The notes: a model not told the origin generated them from the letters alone. DNA of 64,000 nt from Pseudozyma flocculosa PF-1 (GCF_000417875.1 NW_006920884.1:267176-331175), one strand, 5' to 3'. Positions 20,905 to 32,396 are shown, counted from the stretch's first letter. Numbers and translations are program-made.

Positions 20905-21916
20905 CTAGAGGTGCTTTCTCGCGCTCGCCTTGACTTTTGCATCGAACGACGCCGACGTGATGGCCGTGTTTGGATCAAAGAAGGGATTGAGCGAGACCTG
21001 CCAGGCGATCCTCCCGGGAAGAAAGAGGGGGACAGGATCAGCACCTCTCTCCTCCTCTCGGTTACACGCACACACTGGCGTCGTAGGGGAAAGAGAAGGG
21101 AGGGAGGGCTCACTTTGAGGTAGGCCTCCCAGATGTCGAGGAAAAAGTTGCGGATCCCATCGTCGTGCCGGTGTTCGTGGAGGATGAGAAACTTGACACC
21201 TGCACAGCGGAGGGGGTATGGACGGATCAGCATCGGCTGTTGCCAATTTCGAGGGCGGTGAGCAAGGGACACGTACCGCCGGGAACGAGGAAGCAGCTCG
21301 TGGACCATTCGTTGATCCGATCCACCTGCTTGAGGTACCTGCTCCGAGTCGGTCCAAGTCAGGGCAGAGGTTCGCAGCGCACGAGGTCAGATACCCTCCT
21401 CGTACCGTCCCGATCGCATCGATCCAGGGGGCGCCCGTGTCGAAGCAAGACTCACATCGTACCCGCGCTCGCCGCCCAGTCCTCGACGGCATCGAGGCTG
21501 CTATGCGCAATCATCTGGAGCACGTGCTTGTCATTGTAGCGTCCGAAGCCTATCCCCTTTCCCTCCTTCTTGGCGGCGCCCACCCCCGTCGATCCGGACG
21601 CCGTCGCAGCAGCGGCAGAGGACGACGACGAGCCGGACGTGCCCGCCGCCAGACCGGACGTGAGGTCCCTCAACGCCGAGCTGAACCCGAACACGCCCCC
21701 TCCGCCGCTGCTGAACGAGTCGAACGAAGGTCGCGGCGAGCCGCTGGACCCTGCTGCCTGTGCTGCGGACGAGTTGGATGCGGCGGTGGCGGCGGCGTTC
21801 GAGGCCGATGACGACGAGAAAAAGGACGAGGAGCTCGAGGTGCTCGGCTTCGAGTAGAGGTCGGCTTCGTAGAGCGGTATGTCGCGCGGCGAGACGAGGA
21901 CGAGGTAGTACGACAT
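20905..21916 (-). CDS. TRS20: TRAPP complex subunit Trs20/TRAPPC2 (sedlin)
   Basis: Core longin-fold subunit of the TRAPP tethering complexes that act as Rab exchange factors at the ER-Golgi and in autophagy. Exons are complement 21456-21916, 21277-21338, 21114-21199 and 20905-20997, giving 233 residues; donors are GTGAGT, GTACGT and GTGAGC. The N-terminal strand MSYYLVLVSPRDIPLYEADL is followed by about 100 Ser/Ala/Gly-rich residues (about 22-125). The conserved body then resumes: NDKHVLQMIAHSSLD, MYLKQVDRINEWSTSCFLVP, GGVKFLILHEHRHDDGIRNF and LNPFFDPNTAITSASFDAKV. The usual family length is about 140, so the insertion nearly doubles the protein. Splice phases agree at all three introns. Convergent with SUP35. 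Confidence 0.93.
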
Positions 21917-22961
21917 CTTGCCCCGAGGCCAAGTGCAAGCGAGTCAACGCTGGGGTTGCGAGTGCGGAGGTGAGAGGGTGTGGATGGTGGTAGGGCGGAG
22001 CTGGTCGAGAGGCAGCAGAAGACGTGGTCCGCTTTCGGTGAGGAAGCTGGCAGGGTCGTGCGTCCGTGCGCGCGCGTGCCTGGCCTGGCCTGGCCCGGCC
22101 TAGGCGTGACCCCCGCGCGACTGACCAGCGAGCCCGCACATCGCCTCGCCTCGTCTCAAGACACCTTCCACAGCAGCCTCGTCACCCTCGTCATCCTCGT
22201 CTGCACAGGGCGTCGAGCAGCGCGCAGACAAAGCTCGCCAGGAGGAATGGCTGCGCCATTTTGCCAGAGGGCCACAGGGAAATGCTGGACCGAGGAGGCT
22301 GGCCAGTAGGCGTCTCGATCTGCGCTGTCCCTAGCGCCCTCTCTCTCACCCTGCAGCCTCGTGCTGCCGACTGCTCACGGCCCAGAACCCCTTCGCGTCT
22401 GGCAGGGTCGTGACTTCGATTGTGGATGCGAGGAAGAGAGAGAGAGAGAGGAAGAGAGGAATGACAGGCAAGGGCAAGAGCGAGAGGACGTAATGTAGAG
22501 TGTAAGGTACGGAGGAGCTCGCGGCGGTGGCGGGGAGTCGAGGGCAGGGCCAAGGAGCGTGGGGCGAGGGGGGTCGAGCGGGGGGGAGAAGGGGGCCGGC
22601 GAGTCACGGGATGACGGCGCGGCATTGTCGGTGGGGTGCGGCGTTGTTGAGCTATCGTGACACAGGACCATGCGCGGACTGAAGGGACTGGGAGAGGGCC
22701 AGGGGAGGCCAGAAGGGGGAAAGAGAAAGAGAAAGACGACGGAACGGCGAAGACGAACAACTGAGCGGACGAGCAGCGGCAGCGGCGACACTGAGGCCGC
22801 ACTCGGAGCAGATCCGGGGAAGAGGCAAGCGAGTGAAGGGGTGGGGAAGCCAGGGCAGCAGCGCGTTGCCGACGGCGGCGAGGCGTGCAAAGACGATGAG
22901 ACCTCCCATCGAAGCCCGCCGGCAGGAGCGACCGGGCATGGAGCAACGACGATGGATCGGA
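21917..22961. other. Spacer between TRS20 5' end and kinase 3' end
   Basis: About 1 kb between two minus-strand genes, so it holds the TRS20 promoter and the kinase 3' flank. Contents include a GGCCT run (22078-22098) and purine-rich sequence around 22418-22500 and 22680-22760. No gene seen. Confidence 0.6.
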
Positions 22962-25427
22962 CTAGTCCTCGCCGTGCATGAGCGTGACGCTCGAGAAGCC
23001 GCTAAAGGGATTGGCCACGACCGCGTCGCCCTCCTCGTCGCCGACGTTCTTCTTGCCGGCCGTGGCACGGATCTCGCCGCCGCCACCGCTGGCGCCAGCG
23101 CCACTCTTGGTCGTCGTCTGGCCGTCGAGGTTGAGCGAGCGGCTCTCTCGTACCGTGCGGAAGTTGATGGCGTCGAGTCCGTTGCTAAAGGCCGGCACGA
23201 TCGGCGGCGTCGAGTTGCGCAGCAGTCCCCACGAGATGTTGGAGAACCACTTGTGCGTCTTGACCTCGGACGCGCCCGACTGGCTGCCCATCCGCTTGAG
23301 CTCGTCCTTGATCAGCAGCTTGCGGATGAGCGACTTGCCAAACGACGAGATGGGCGTGCTCTCGGAGAAGGGAACCTCGTTGCGGAGCACGTTGGAGAAC
23401 GTCTCGTTCCTCGACATGCCCTTGAACGGCGTCGTGGCAAAGATCATCTCGTAGATGAGGATGCCCAGCGTCCACCAGTCGACGGCGCTCGTGTGGCCGC
23501 AGCCCTTGATGACCTCGGGCGCAATGTACTCCTCGGTGCCGACAAAAGAGTTGGTCCGCAGGTCGGCCGTGCACGACCGCGTGTCGACCAGCGGCGCGCT
23601 GTTGGGCGTCGCCTGCCGGATCATGGCGGGAGCGCCGCCGCGCCGCGTGGCCCGCGCCGAGAGGTCAAAGTCGGAAAGCATGACGTGGCCCGACTGGTGC
23701 AGCAGGATGTTCTCCGGCTTGAGGTCGCGGTAGATGAAGCCCATCAGGTGGAGGTACTCGAGCGCGGCGATGACCTCGGCGGCGTAGAATTTGGCATCCT
23801 CCTCCGGCAGGCACTTGCCGGGCCTCGTCTGGAGCGCGCGGAAAAACTCGCCGCCCATGCAGTACTCCATGCAGAGGTAGAGGTAGTCCTCGGACTGGAA
23901 CGAGTGGTAGAGGGTGACGATGAAGGGGTGGTTGGACGTGGCGAGGATCTCCTGCTCGGCCATGACGCGCTTGATCTTGTTGCGCTTGATCATCTCCTTT
24001 TTCGAGAGCACCTTCATGGCGTAGAGCCGGTCGGTCTTCTTCTCGCGCACCAGGTACACTTTGCCGACGTCGCCCTTGCCCAGCATCTTGACCTTGCTGA
24101 AGCTGTTGGGCCCCACCTCGACCTCCTTGACCTTGATGCTGTTGCTGCTGTACGTGCGCCGGAAGCTGCCGGGGCCGCGGTTGGGCCCGTTGGCGCCGTT
24201 GACGACGGCGCCGTTCTGGCCCTGGAGCGCCACCAGGTTCTGGGCCGAGCTCGGCGGCTGGATGGTGCCCTTCTTGTCCGCTTTACCTCCGGAGCTCTTG
24301 GATCGGCCGGAGCCGGGAAACGAGATGCCGCGGCCGCTCTTGGGCGTCGAGCCCTTGCCGTTGGATCGGCCCTTTTCAAAGTCCTTGCTGCTAAACGACG
24401 TGGCGGTGCTGTCCATGCGGACGGGCGAGTTGGGGAAGAAGGCGTAGTTCTCGGCGACCTTGGCCGGCGTTCCGGGCGAGCCTCCCTCGGACGAGTTGAA
24501 GTTCGAGTGGTTGCCGGACGGCTGCTCTGGCGACAGATAGCCGTTGCGCGTGGCCGCCGAAGCCGCCGACGGCCCGCCCGCGTCCGCATTGCTGCCGCCT
24601 CCGTTGACTCCCGGACCGCCGCCATGCTGGCCGTTGCCAAAAAGCTTGTTGGTGTCGGGAGCGCTCGAGACCTTGCGCAAGAGGCGCGAGGCGAAACTCT
24701 GCTGGCCGCCCTCGGCGCCAGCGCCGCCTTCGGCACCGCCGTTGGCGCCCACCTCGAGCGGAGGCTGCAGCGTGCTGCTGCCCGCAGAGCGTTCCCTCGA
24801 GTCTGCAGAGGCGTTCTGCTGCATCCGGAACGCCTTGAGCTCGCCAATGGACCCGGATGTCCCGGCGAGGCCCGACGACGACGACATGGTGTGGTCGTTG
24901 TAGCCCTCGGACGAGTAGCTGTCGTTGGACAGCGAGCTGGGATCTTGCACGACCGAGGAACCATTCATCGGCTGGAAGGACGGGCCGGGACCACCACTGG
25001 CGCCCTGGAACCCGGGATACTCCGACATGTTGGGCGACTCGGTGGAAGGATGCTGCGAGTCGTACCTATCGCTACCCTGCCCGCCCAGACTCCCCTTGCG
25101 ACCGATGGAGCCGAATTTGAACATCTGCTTCCACTTCTTGTCCTTCCCGCCCGCCCCAGCTCCGGAACCAGAAGCTGCGGCAGCTGGGTGGTAGGATGAA
25201 GGTGCGTGCGATCGGCTGTGGTACGAGGCCGGCGACTCGCCGATTGCGGAGACGGCCGAGGGCGAGTGGCGCATGGCCGCTGCAGACGCCGAGGCGCCTT
25301 GGCCCCCCGCCGCGTTCGGAAAGGACGAGACGGACTGGTTGGGAGGCGTGCTGTACGCACTGCTCGACTCGTGGACGGGCGTGCCATGGATCGACTGACC
25401 CTGAGAAGCGACTACGGATGGCATCAT
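22962..25427 (-). CDS. FPK1: AGC-family Ser/Thr kinase, FPK1/KIN82/NRC-2-like
   Basis: Intronless 821-residue protein kinase. The N-terminal ~440 residues are Ser/Gly/Asn-rich and probably regulatory. The kinase domain begins near 443 with the Gly-rich loop [12 protein letters not shown], then the ATP-binding lysine in YAMKVL and the catalytic loop [12 protein letters not shown]. The metal-binding loop is SDFDLSA, with DFD in place of the usual DFG, followed by a long activation-segment insert and [20 protein letters not shown]. The DFD variant and this insert are typical of yeast Fpk1/Kin82, Neurospora NRC-2 and plant phototropin-related kinases. Yeast members phosphorylate aminophospholipid flippases and so control membrane asymmetry and polarity. 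The C-terminal extension continues past [13 protein letters not shown]. The start MMPSVV follows a clean leader. Paralogue assignment (Fpk1 or Kin82) is by family only. Confidence 0.9.
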   Translation of the reverse strand: MMPSVVASQGQSIHGTPVHESSSAYSTPPNQSVSSFPNAAGGQGASASAAAMRHSPSAVSAIGESPASYHSRSHAPSSYHPAAAASGSGAGAGGKDKKWKQMFKFGSIGRKGSLGGQGSDRYDSQHPSTESPNMSEYPGFQGASGGPGPSFQPMNGSSVVQDPSSLSNDSYSSEGYNDHTMSSSSGLAGTSGSIGELKAFRMQQNASADSRERSAGSSTLQPPLEVGANGGAEGGAGAEGGQQSFASRLLRKVSSAPDTNKLFGNGQHGGGPGVNGGGSNADAGGPSAASAATRNGYLSPEQPSGNHSNFNSSEGGSPGTPAKVAENYAFFPNSPVRMDSTATSFSSKDFEKGRSNGKGSTPKSGRGISFPGSGRSKSSGGKADKKGTIQPPSSAQNLVALQGQNGAVVNGANGPNRGPGSFRRTYSSNSIKVKEVEVGPNSFSKVKMLGKGDVGKVYLVREKKTDRLYAMKVLSKKEMIKRNKIKRVMAEQEILATSNHPFIVTLYHSFQSEDYLYLCMEYCMGGEFFRALQTRPGKCLPEEDAKFYAAEVIAALEYLHLMGFIYRDLKPENILLHQSGHVMLSDFDLSARATRRGGAPAMIRQATPNSAPLVDTRSCTADLRTNSFVGTEEYIAPEVIKGCGHTSAVDWWTLGILIYEMIFATTPFKGMSRNETFSNVLRNEVPFSESTPISSFGKSLIRKLLIKDELKRMGSQSGASEVKTHKWFSNISWGLLRNSTPPIVPAFSNGLDAINFRTVRESRSLNLDGQTTTKSGAGASGGGGEIRATAGKKNVGDEEGDAVVANPFSGFSSVTLMHGED

Positions 25428-26654
25428 GGGCGCTGGTGAAAGCGACGCTTCGGTCGTAGTGCGCGACAGACGGGCGGAAACGGTCGAGCTCTTGGGTCCG
25501 CAACGAGGGCGCCGGAGTTAAGGTGCGCTGGCGAGAAGCGTCGTTGGCAGGGCTGAGAAGGACGAGACGTCCTGCGAGGTGGGGGGAGATGGAAGCGATC
25601 GGAAGTTGAGGCGATCGCAGAGGACTAGCGGTGATGTTGCGTGACTGCTGTGACAGATAGCCAAGCGTCTGCGATTCGAATGGCGGACAGGTGGTCGGGC
25701 GTTTCGTCGTCGAGTCGCTGCAGTCGAAGCTGTTCTCGTTGCACCGGGCGGCGGAAAGCTCGTGCGCGCGGACGAGTGGAGCAGGGGCAGGCCGAGATGG
25801 GGTCGTCGAAGGAGGCGGCCGATGTCAGAGACACGCTACCTGGCGTGAGCGGCAGGCGAATGCGAGCGGCGCGACGTGAGATAACGAGATGTGAGGGTGG
25901 CGAGCGGGTCGTTCGCGGACACGCTTCAAGAGGAGACCCTCGGCGGGCGAGGCGGGACGAGGCAAGGCAAGATGCAGCAGAATCCGGCCGGTGAAGGTCG
26001 GTGATAAAGCGAGAGGTGCTGCGTCCAAGGAGCCGTCGGGCGCGCGGATGTCGAAGGAAAGCCGGCCAACGCGAGGCTCAGAGTCAAAGGTGTTGATGTG
26101 ACGGCGAAAGGACAAGGGTCGACGACGGCGCCAGGTGGTGCACGAGGACCTTGGCAGATATCGAACGAGACAGGAATGTCCTCGGGATGGAATGGGCCCG
26201 ACTTGACGTGGGTGGCACGCTGTGACGAGGAACAGACAGCAACGAAGGAGGGGGGATGAGGGGGGACGGTGACAGGGTCGAGCTTGGGGTTGCCGCGTTG
26301 TCGTCGTTGTCGGTTGATGCGGTTTGTCGCCAGGCAAGGCGCTGTCGGCGAGGGAGTTACGTGACGATGCTGGCTTGACGGGTGATGAGGCGGGTGAAGG
26401 AGAAAGAGGGCGGCCCGAGAGGATGTGATGAAAGATTCTCGGAGGAAGGGCGACGCAGCGAGGGGGCCAAGGCGACCCGACGACGTATGGCAGGCGGCAG
26501 CAAGCAGGTGGGCACGGCTGTGGCCAGGCAGGCAGGCGGGCGGGCACTACAGGTAGTCGTGCGGAGCAGCTGGCGAGGGGGACCGGCAGCTGGAGGGGTG
26601 GCAGACGAGACAGGGTAGGGCCGAGGAGCTTCGGAAACGGGGGGAGGCCAGGAG

Positions 26655-26661
26655 GCAGGCA

Positions 26662-26698
<37 letters not shown>

Positions 26699-26700
26699 AA
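26655..26700. repeat. GGCA tetranucleotide microsatellite
   Basis: About ten GGCA units with one GACA interruption in the gene-poor spacer. Confidence 0.85.
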
Positions 26701-27645
26701 GCCAGGCCAGGGCCAGGGCCATGCTCAGGTTGGGCCAAGCAAGCGCCACAGGCAGGGACTTCAGACCAGCAGAAGTCAGGTTCGGGGCCCGCTAGGCCAG
26801 GCCAGGCCAGCCGGCCGGCCTTGGAAGTGGGGCGAGGGCGGCAGTGGGCGTCCGTCTTGGGCCCGGCCCAGGCACGAGGTGGCGGGGGCACCTCACGCTG
26901 CGCAGCCCAAGCTGGGACAGACAGGCCGGCCTTGGTGCCCCTTGAATTCAAGAAATTGGGGTCTCCTCCCTCGGCTGGGCCGTGCCCATTACTCACGGAA
27001 AACCCGCCGGTCGGCCCGCCAATACAAAAGGGCAGCGGCTAGGCGGCCGGGCTTGGCCGCCTGTAATACAAAACGATGCCTTGAGGGCACGCGCGCCCGC
27101 CCGCACGCACGCACGCAGCCCTCGCACGCACGCAGGTCTGCCCACCTGGCAAGCCGCAAGCTCGCCGTGGCCGTGGACCCGCGCACGCACGCACATACAC
27201 ACAGACACACGCACGCCTCCTCGGCCTGCCGGTCGTTCGGAAGCGAAGGTGTGACGAGCGAGCATGCGAAAAGGCCTCCATCGTGGCGCCAGAATTGAGG
27301 ACGGCTGTCCCCGGGACGTCTCACCATCGAGTTGTGAATCTGGCTGCTTGTGTGTCTGCCTCTCGACTCGACCGTCCGGCGTTTGGAAAGGCGAGCAGGC
27401 AGGACGGAAGCAAGCAAAGCAAGCAAGCTAGGCGCGAGCGAAGGGGTACGTGGGCCGGCTGCTTGGGGAAGCCGTCCGCGGGCGGGGCTTGCCTCAGCGC
27501 TTGCCATCCTGCGCTGTATGACGGGCGCGGCGCTGCGTCTTTGGGCCTCCGCCGCCTTGCCGCTGCTCTGCTTTTGCCGGTCGGTGCGAGGAGGGTGGGA
27601 AGAAAGAGGCGTCCGTCCGTGCTGGCCCTAGCCTGCCTGGCTGGC

Positions 27646-27674
27646 CTGGCTGGCTGGCTGGCTGGCTGGCTGGC
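27646..27674. repeat. GGCT tetranucleotide microsatellite
   Basis: About six to seven tandem GGCT units. Confidence 0.8.
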
Positions 27675-28310
27675 TTGATCGGGCGGCAACGGCGTCCCCC
27701 GCGACCTCCCCTCACTCCCGGGCCCCCTTGCACCGAAGACGCACGCCCAGCGCCCTCAACACTTCAATATTTTTCCGACGTCGCCCTGCTCGAAGGCCTA
27801 GGGATCCGCTCCGTGGGGAGATGCTGGGCCGTCAGCCCAAAAGGTCAGTCGGGGCGAAAGGGGGGTACCGTACCTACAGGCGGCACCGTCTGAGGAAGGC
27901 GGGAGCGTGGTGGGCGTCTCGATTGGCGAGGTCAGAGGCACGCCTCGATCCTCCCTTGCGCGCCACCTCACCTGCCTGCTGGGGTCGGGCCACCGGTTCT
28001 ATACCTGCCCGCTAGGTACCGGTAGCGCTGGACTTTTGCGCGACGCTCGGACCAGGCCGACGATCCCCGCCTCGCTCGGCGAACGTCGATCTCGAAGCCA
28101 GGTGCCGGGGCGGCCGCTTCTTCCGGCTGTCTGCCTGTCTGCAGCTTCCTGGCCTTATCTCCGTCGTGTCGTCGTCTTCGCCGCCGCCGGCGTCGTCCAC
28201 GAGGGTGGACTGCTCGATGCCATCAAGGTGGGGGCGGGTCGGCCTCTATGTGTGTGGGGTTACAGCTGTCGGCAACGCGATCAAGAGGAAGGGGGGGGGG
28301 GGGGGGGCCG

Positions 28311-28370
28311 NNNNNNNNNNNNNNNNNNNNNNNNNNNNNNNNNNNNNNNNNNNNNNNNNNNNNNNNNNNN
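28311..28370. other. Assembly gap (60 N)
   Basis: Unresolved bases preceded by a 17-base poly-G run at 28291-28307. The homopolymer is a likely cause of the break. Confidence 0.99.
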
Positions 28371-29993
28371 GTCGCGTACGTACGGTACGGGGTCGGGGGT
28401 CGGGTCCGGTCCGTCGTAGTGTGGTGGTGGGTACGACGCGTCGCGGACGACGACGAGAGAGAGGAGGGGGGGGGGGCCGACCTACACATCTCAGCCAGCC
28501 TTTGAGTCTTGCCGATACTCGCGATCGCTGCCGGTACCACCGCAGACACGTTGCGGCTGGGATCATGATCGACGGTCATTCGCCCTGCTCGGCGGCAATA
28601 CTATTGATGGCGGCGACGGCGGCGGTAGGTATGTAGCGGCTGGCGTCAGGGAGGCTGATATCTGGCCTGCTTCGGCCTTTGGTTCCGAGGCGAGCGGGGC
28701 TGTTGACGTTCCTGATCCTCTTACCTTCCCGACCGCCTCTTCGAGGTCTCCAGCTGAAAGCAGCAGCAGCCTCTTCTGGCTATCGTGGACGAGGCACAGA
28801 GGCTCCGGCAGTCTCCCACGTGGCGCACACGGGCGGTGCCGGTGTGATCTCGGTACCCCTGCTCGCAACTTGGCAAGGCGTGGTACAGGACGCATACGAC
28901 ATGCAGATGCGTCCACGCTCCGTCCACAGGTTGTTCCCACCCGTGCCTTTCTTGAAGCCTGCGGATCGGCTCGTCGGTCGGAAGAACGTGTAGAGCCGGA
29001 AGGGATCCCGAGCAGTGGGCACGGGAAGGCAGCGAGTACCGCACTACGTACCGGGCTGAGGCAGCTTGGCAGGGTGTGTGAGGTACGAGCAAGCCAAGGT
29101 CCCTTCCGGTGATGCACGTCCGGTCTGCACGCCGTGCCTGCTCCGCGGCGTGCGTGAGCGCGTCTCTTCTCTCGCCTGGTCACGCCACATCAAGTCACAG
29201 GAACACCGACTCGGCTTCGCGGGTGCCTTGCTCGGAACAGAGCCACGCCTCGCACGGCCTTCGATGGCCGAGCCGTACTGCGTGAAAGAAGTTGCGTGCT
29301 GCGACACAAGAGTCGTGAGGGTGAGGAGCTGCCGTGGGCAGGCTGAGGTCCGCGCCTTGGTTCCCGCGATGGCTGCGGGCGACGCCAACGACATCCGGCT
29401 CGATCCTCCTGCCATGCCATTCTGGCTGCGATGAACATCTAGCGCATCGTTCAGGCGTCACCATGGCGCTGGTCATGCTGGACGAGGCATGAAGTGATGC
29501 TCCGGATGACGACAGAAAAGGGGCTGATAGGAGACGGTTGATGACGGACATGTCCGAGCCTCGTCGCCGCCGCGAAAAGGGGCGCGGAAAATGCGAGCGA
29601 AAAAAACAGAGACCCGCGATGGGGTTCTCGCCACCCGGATTCGGCCGCTCTCAGCAGCAACGAAGCAGGACTCGACGGGACAGGCGTGGCAGCGAAGGAC
29701 GCCAGGCTTCTCGAAGGGAGTCGCCATCGACGAAGAGGCTGCTCAAGCGGTTCTGCTCAAGGACAAGCTGCTTGCGGGAGGGAGACGTGGTGAACGAGCT
29801 ATGATACAGTCGGGGCGGTTAGAGGGATATCAGATTGCGGAGGTGCGGAGCGGAAGGGTTCGCGAGGTCCTGCGGGGGCCAACGAGCCGGCAGTGATTGA
29901 AGTCAGCCAGAGCGAGATCCCTGCGCTGTCGGCAGCGGCTGCAAAGCTGTGGACGGGAAGGCGGGTATCGTGGGTGTCGAGCAACGGGGCGGC

Positions 29994-30456
29994 CTATCGG
30001 ACTCGCTCAAACGAGCTCGAGCGACCGAGGACAACGACAGAGAAGTCCATGACCTGGAAAGAGCAAAGTGGGCGGGGAAGCGAGCAAAGCGAAGGACGAG
30101 TGAGCGAAGCGCACACAGATCAGACACGGTCCCAGGGCGGGGCGCGCCACCTCCGCTGGTGTCGAGCAGTGCGGTGGCGAGGACTGTTCGACTTGCGGGC
30201 CGGGGCGTCGACGGAGCGAGGCCTCGAGCTGTCTCTGCAAAGAGAGTCGAGCTCTGTCGCACGCCATCGAGGCAAAGGTCACCGCCACACTACTCACCCA
30301 TTCGCCAGCCTCGAGGTAGATCCTCATGAGGTTCCTCAGGTCCTTGTTGGGTATCCTCGCGACGGCCGGCGTGAGCCCCGTGCTCCTCTTGATGCCAGAG
30401 AGGGCGACGCTGACGAGGACAGCGTCGAAGAGCAGATGGAAGAGTCGGCCGAACAT
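29994..30456 (-). CDS. ATG44: Mitofissin (Atg44/Mdi1, DUF1748 family)
   Basis: Tiny protein of 72 residues in two exons, complement 30298-30456 and 29994-30053 (GTGAGT donor, CCAG acceptor, phase 0). The sequence opens MFGRLFHLLFDAVLVSVALS and continues GIKRSTGLTPAVARIPNKDL, RNLMRIYLEAGEW. After splicing it reads VMDFSVVVLGRSSSFERVR. The R(S/T)TGLTP motif, the KDLRN segment and the GEW-V junction are the hallmarks of the DUF1748 family. Members include S. pombe Atg44 and yeast Mdi1/Mco8, which sit in the mitochondrial intermembrane space, bind membranes and drive fission needed for mitophagy. Length equals the S. pombe protein (about 73). A longer unspliced frame starting upstream at 30588 is rejected because the conserved residues start exactly at the 30456 ATG and continue only after splicing. 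Confidence 0.9.
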
Positions 30457-32396
30457 GGCTCCGAGCGTGCCCGACGGAGGTAGATGGGCAGCGGATGCGG
30501 CGGGGCGGCGGGATGCGATGAGCGGTGGAGGGCGGCTAGTGCTTCCTGTGTTCCGAGCGACGACGAGCGAAGGACGGAAGAGAGGCAATCGAAGTCGAGA
30601 GAATAGGTGGATCGTTCACGAGACAAGAGTTCAAGAACGCCCTTGATGCGATGATGCGATGGCGATGGGTTGATTGAGGATGATGGTGGTGGATGGTGTC
30701 GAGCAAAGCGGCGGACCCTTTGGCTGGCCTGCCGGCCCCAGCGTGGAGGCCCGCGCGCGCAACACACACGCCCCATCCGAAAAAATCGAGCCAGCAGGAG
30801 AGCGCCCAGGTCGCGCGACGACAGACGAGCCAGCTCATCGCTGTCCTGCCGCCACACCATCGCATCGCATCGCCTCGACTCGATCCGGCCGGCCAGCATG
30901 ACGGGGCTCACGAACAGCAAGACGGCAGGCAGACCGGTCCCGCCAGTAGCTGGCGGCGGTCAGCACCTAGCTCAGAGGCTTACGCCCTAGCGCCCCTCGA
31001 CGAGGGAGGGCGCAGCGCCGCCAGGAGCAGGTGAGCCCGTCCCACGCCTTCGGCGTGATGCCTGGCACCTCGTCGACGCCATCTGTCGTCGTCTTTGTCG
31101 CCTCACTTTTGACCGAGGGTGACCGCTGGTCGGCCACGCCATCCGATGGCCCTGGCGAGCGGCGGGTCACCTCTCTGTCTCGCTGTGAGCCGTCGCTGTA
31201 GTCTCTGGCCACCGAGTACTGGACCGCCCTTGCGCGGCGCTAGCGACCACCGCAGCTGCGTACAATCTATCCCTAGCCCGTCGTCTGCGCTTGACCGTCA
31301 GCCGCGCCCGGCTCCCTGACCGCCTCTGCAGCGTACATGTACCAGCTGCCGGACCCGCCACCGAGACCTCTAAACGGGCCCGAGCCGTGCACACATCCAC
31401 GCAGAGGTGCCAGACTCGCTGGCAAGCTGACCGCTGCGGCCCCGAGATCCCGAGAGCAGGGCGGGCGGGGTGGCGTGAGAGTTGGGGCAACTTTGGCAGG
31501 GCCCAACTTTGGCTGAACCTAGCCTGGGAAAAAAAAGGAAGTTTGCCACTGCCCTGAGCTTCTGCTGAGCTGGCACTTGTGGCAACTGAACTTTCCCCTG
31601 GCCCAGCCTCCACATCCTGTACAGCCACAGGAGCTTGCCAGCCAGCCAGCCTGCCAACCTGCCCCTGTCCAAGCTGCCTTGACCTGGGGAATTTCTGAAC
31701 ATCAGCTCCTTCCAAAAAAGGAAGTTCATTGAAGCTGACCTTGCCTCAACTTCCCCTGGCCAACCACAGCCCAGAGCCACAGAGAGAGGGGAAAGGAAAA
31801 TCGAATTTTGCCTCAGCCTGGCTGGTATATAAACAGGGCACCCCCTCAATTCCCCCTCCCCCCACCTTGCCTCTTCCCCACATCCACCCCTCCCTGCACC
31901 ACTTGAACTGGGCTCCCCCCTTGATTTTTCTGAAATCCTGCAGCCAACCTCAACCTCAACCTCCTGCCCCTCCCCCCTTGCCCTTCCCAAGCGTCAGGGT
32001 CCCGCTGCCATTTTCCAGCCCTCGCTTAGTCAGCGACCCCTCTCTTCCTGCCTCCTCGTCTGGCCTTGACCCGCCCCGCCGCGCCCCGACTCCGAGCCAA
32101 GCGCCGCCTGCCACGCCGCCAGCGCGCGACACTCTCTCTGACGTGCGTGCGTGCGTCTTGACGAAGCCAAGCCTCGCTCCACATTCGACCCTCGGCCCCC
32201 GCCCCCGCCCGCACCGCCGCGACCTCGAAGGCCCGCTTCCGACCTCTCCCCGCTGCCGCAACTCGACCGTCGCGTCGGCGCCGGCCCAAGCCCAACCTTG
32301 ATCCAGAGCCTCGACGGCACTCGGTCCTCGACGACCTTCTTCCAAACCATCCTCGCCCGCCCGCGTCCGCCGCCCTCTGCGCTTCGCGAAGCCAAA
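30457..32396. other. Divergent spacer between mitofissin and DUF262 genes, with CpG-free block
   Basis: About 1.9 kb. The proximal part should hold the mitofissin promoter. From 31476 to 31991 the sequence contains one CpG only, two 10-base direct repeats (CAACTTTGGC at 31488 and 31504), two AAAAAAGGAAGTT copies and a TATATAAA at 31826. The region from about 31840 to 32396 is C/T-rich and would be a long 5' leader of the DUF262 gene. Confidence 0.6.
31826..31833 (+). promoter_or_regulatory. Candidate TATA box (TATATAAA)
   Basis: Good TATA match followed by a C/T-rich leader, about 570 bases before the ATG of the DUF262 gene. It could serve that gene or belong to an old mobile-element promoter, because it lies in the CpG-free block. 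Confidence 0.45.

Larger units (their letters stand above)
25428..29993. other. Long gene-poor spacer with simple repeats and an assembly gap
   Basis: About 4.6 kb in which I could not support a gene on either strand. It contains a GGCA tetramer run (about 26655-26700), degenerate GGCCA sequence (26700-26820), CGCA runs (about 27103-27135 and 27180-27215), a GGCT run (about 27646-27674) and a poly-G tract next to the gap at 28311-28370. From about 28400 to 29990 open frames are numerous but carry no recognisable domain, and their amino-acid content looks like non-coding translation. The first few hundred bases should hold the kinase promoter. Confidence 0.55.

Noticed and set aside
22833..25199. 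Plus-strand open frame of 788 codons opposite the FPK1-like kinase
   Set aside because: Antisense shadow; the minus strand encodes an unmistakable kinase.
26655..27674. Tandem repeats considered as a possible CRISPR-like or satellite array
   Set aside because: Units are 4-5 bases with no spacers; they are plain microsatellites, and a nuclear fungal genome is not expected to have CRISPR arrays.
28563..29551. Several open frames of 80-206 codons on both strands in the long spacer
   Set aside because: No domain, no splice-consistent continuation and amino-acid content typical of translated non-coding GC-rich DNA.
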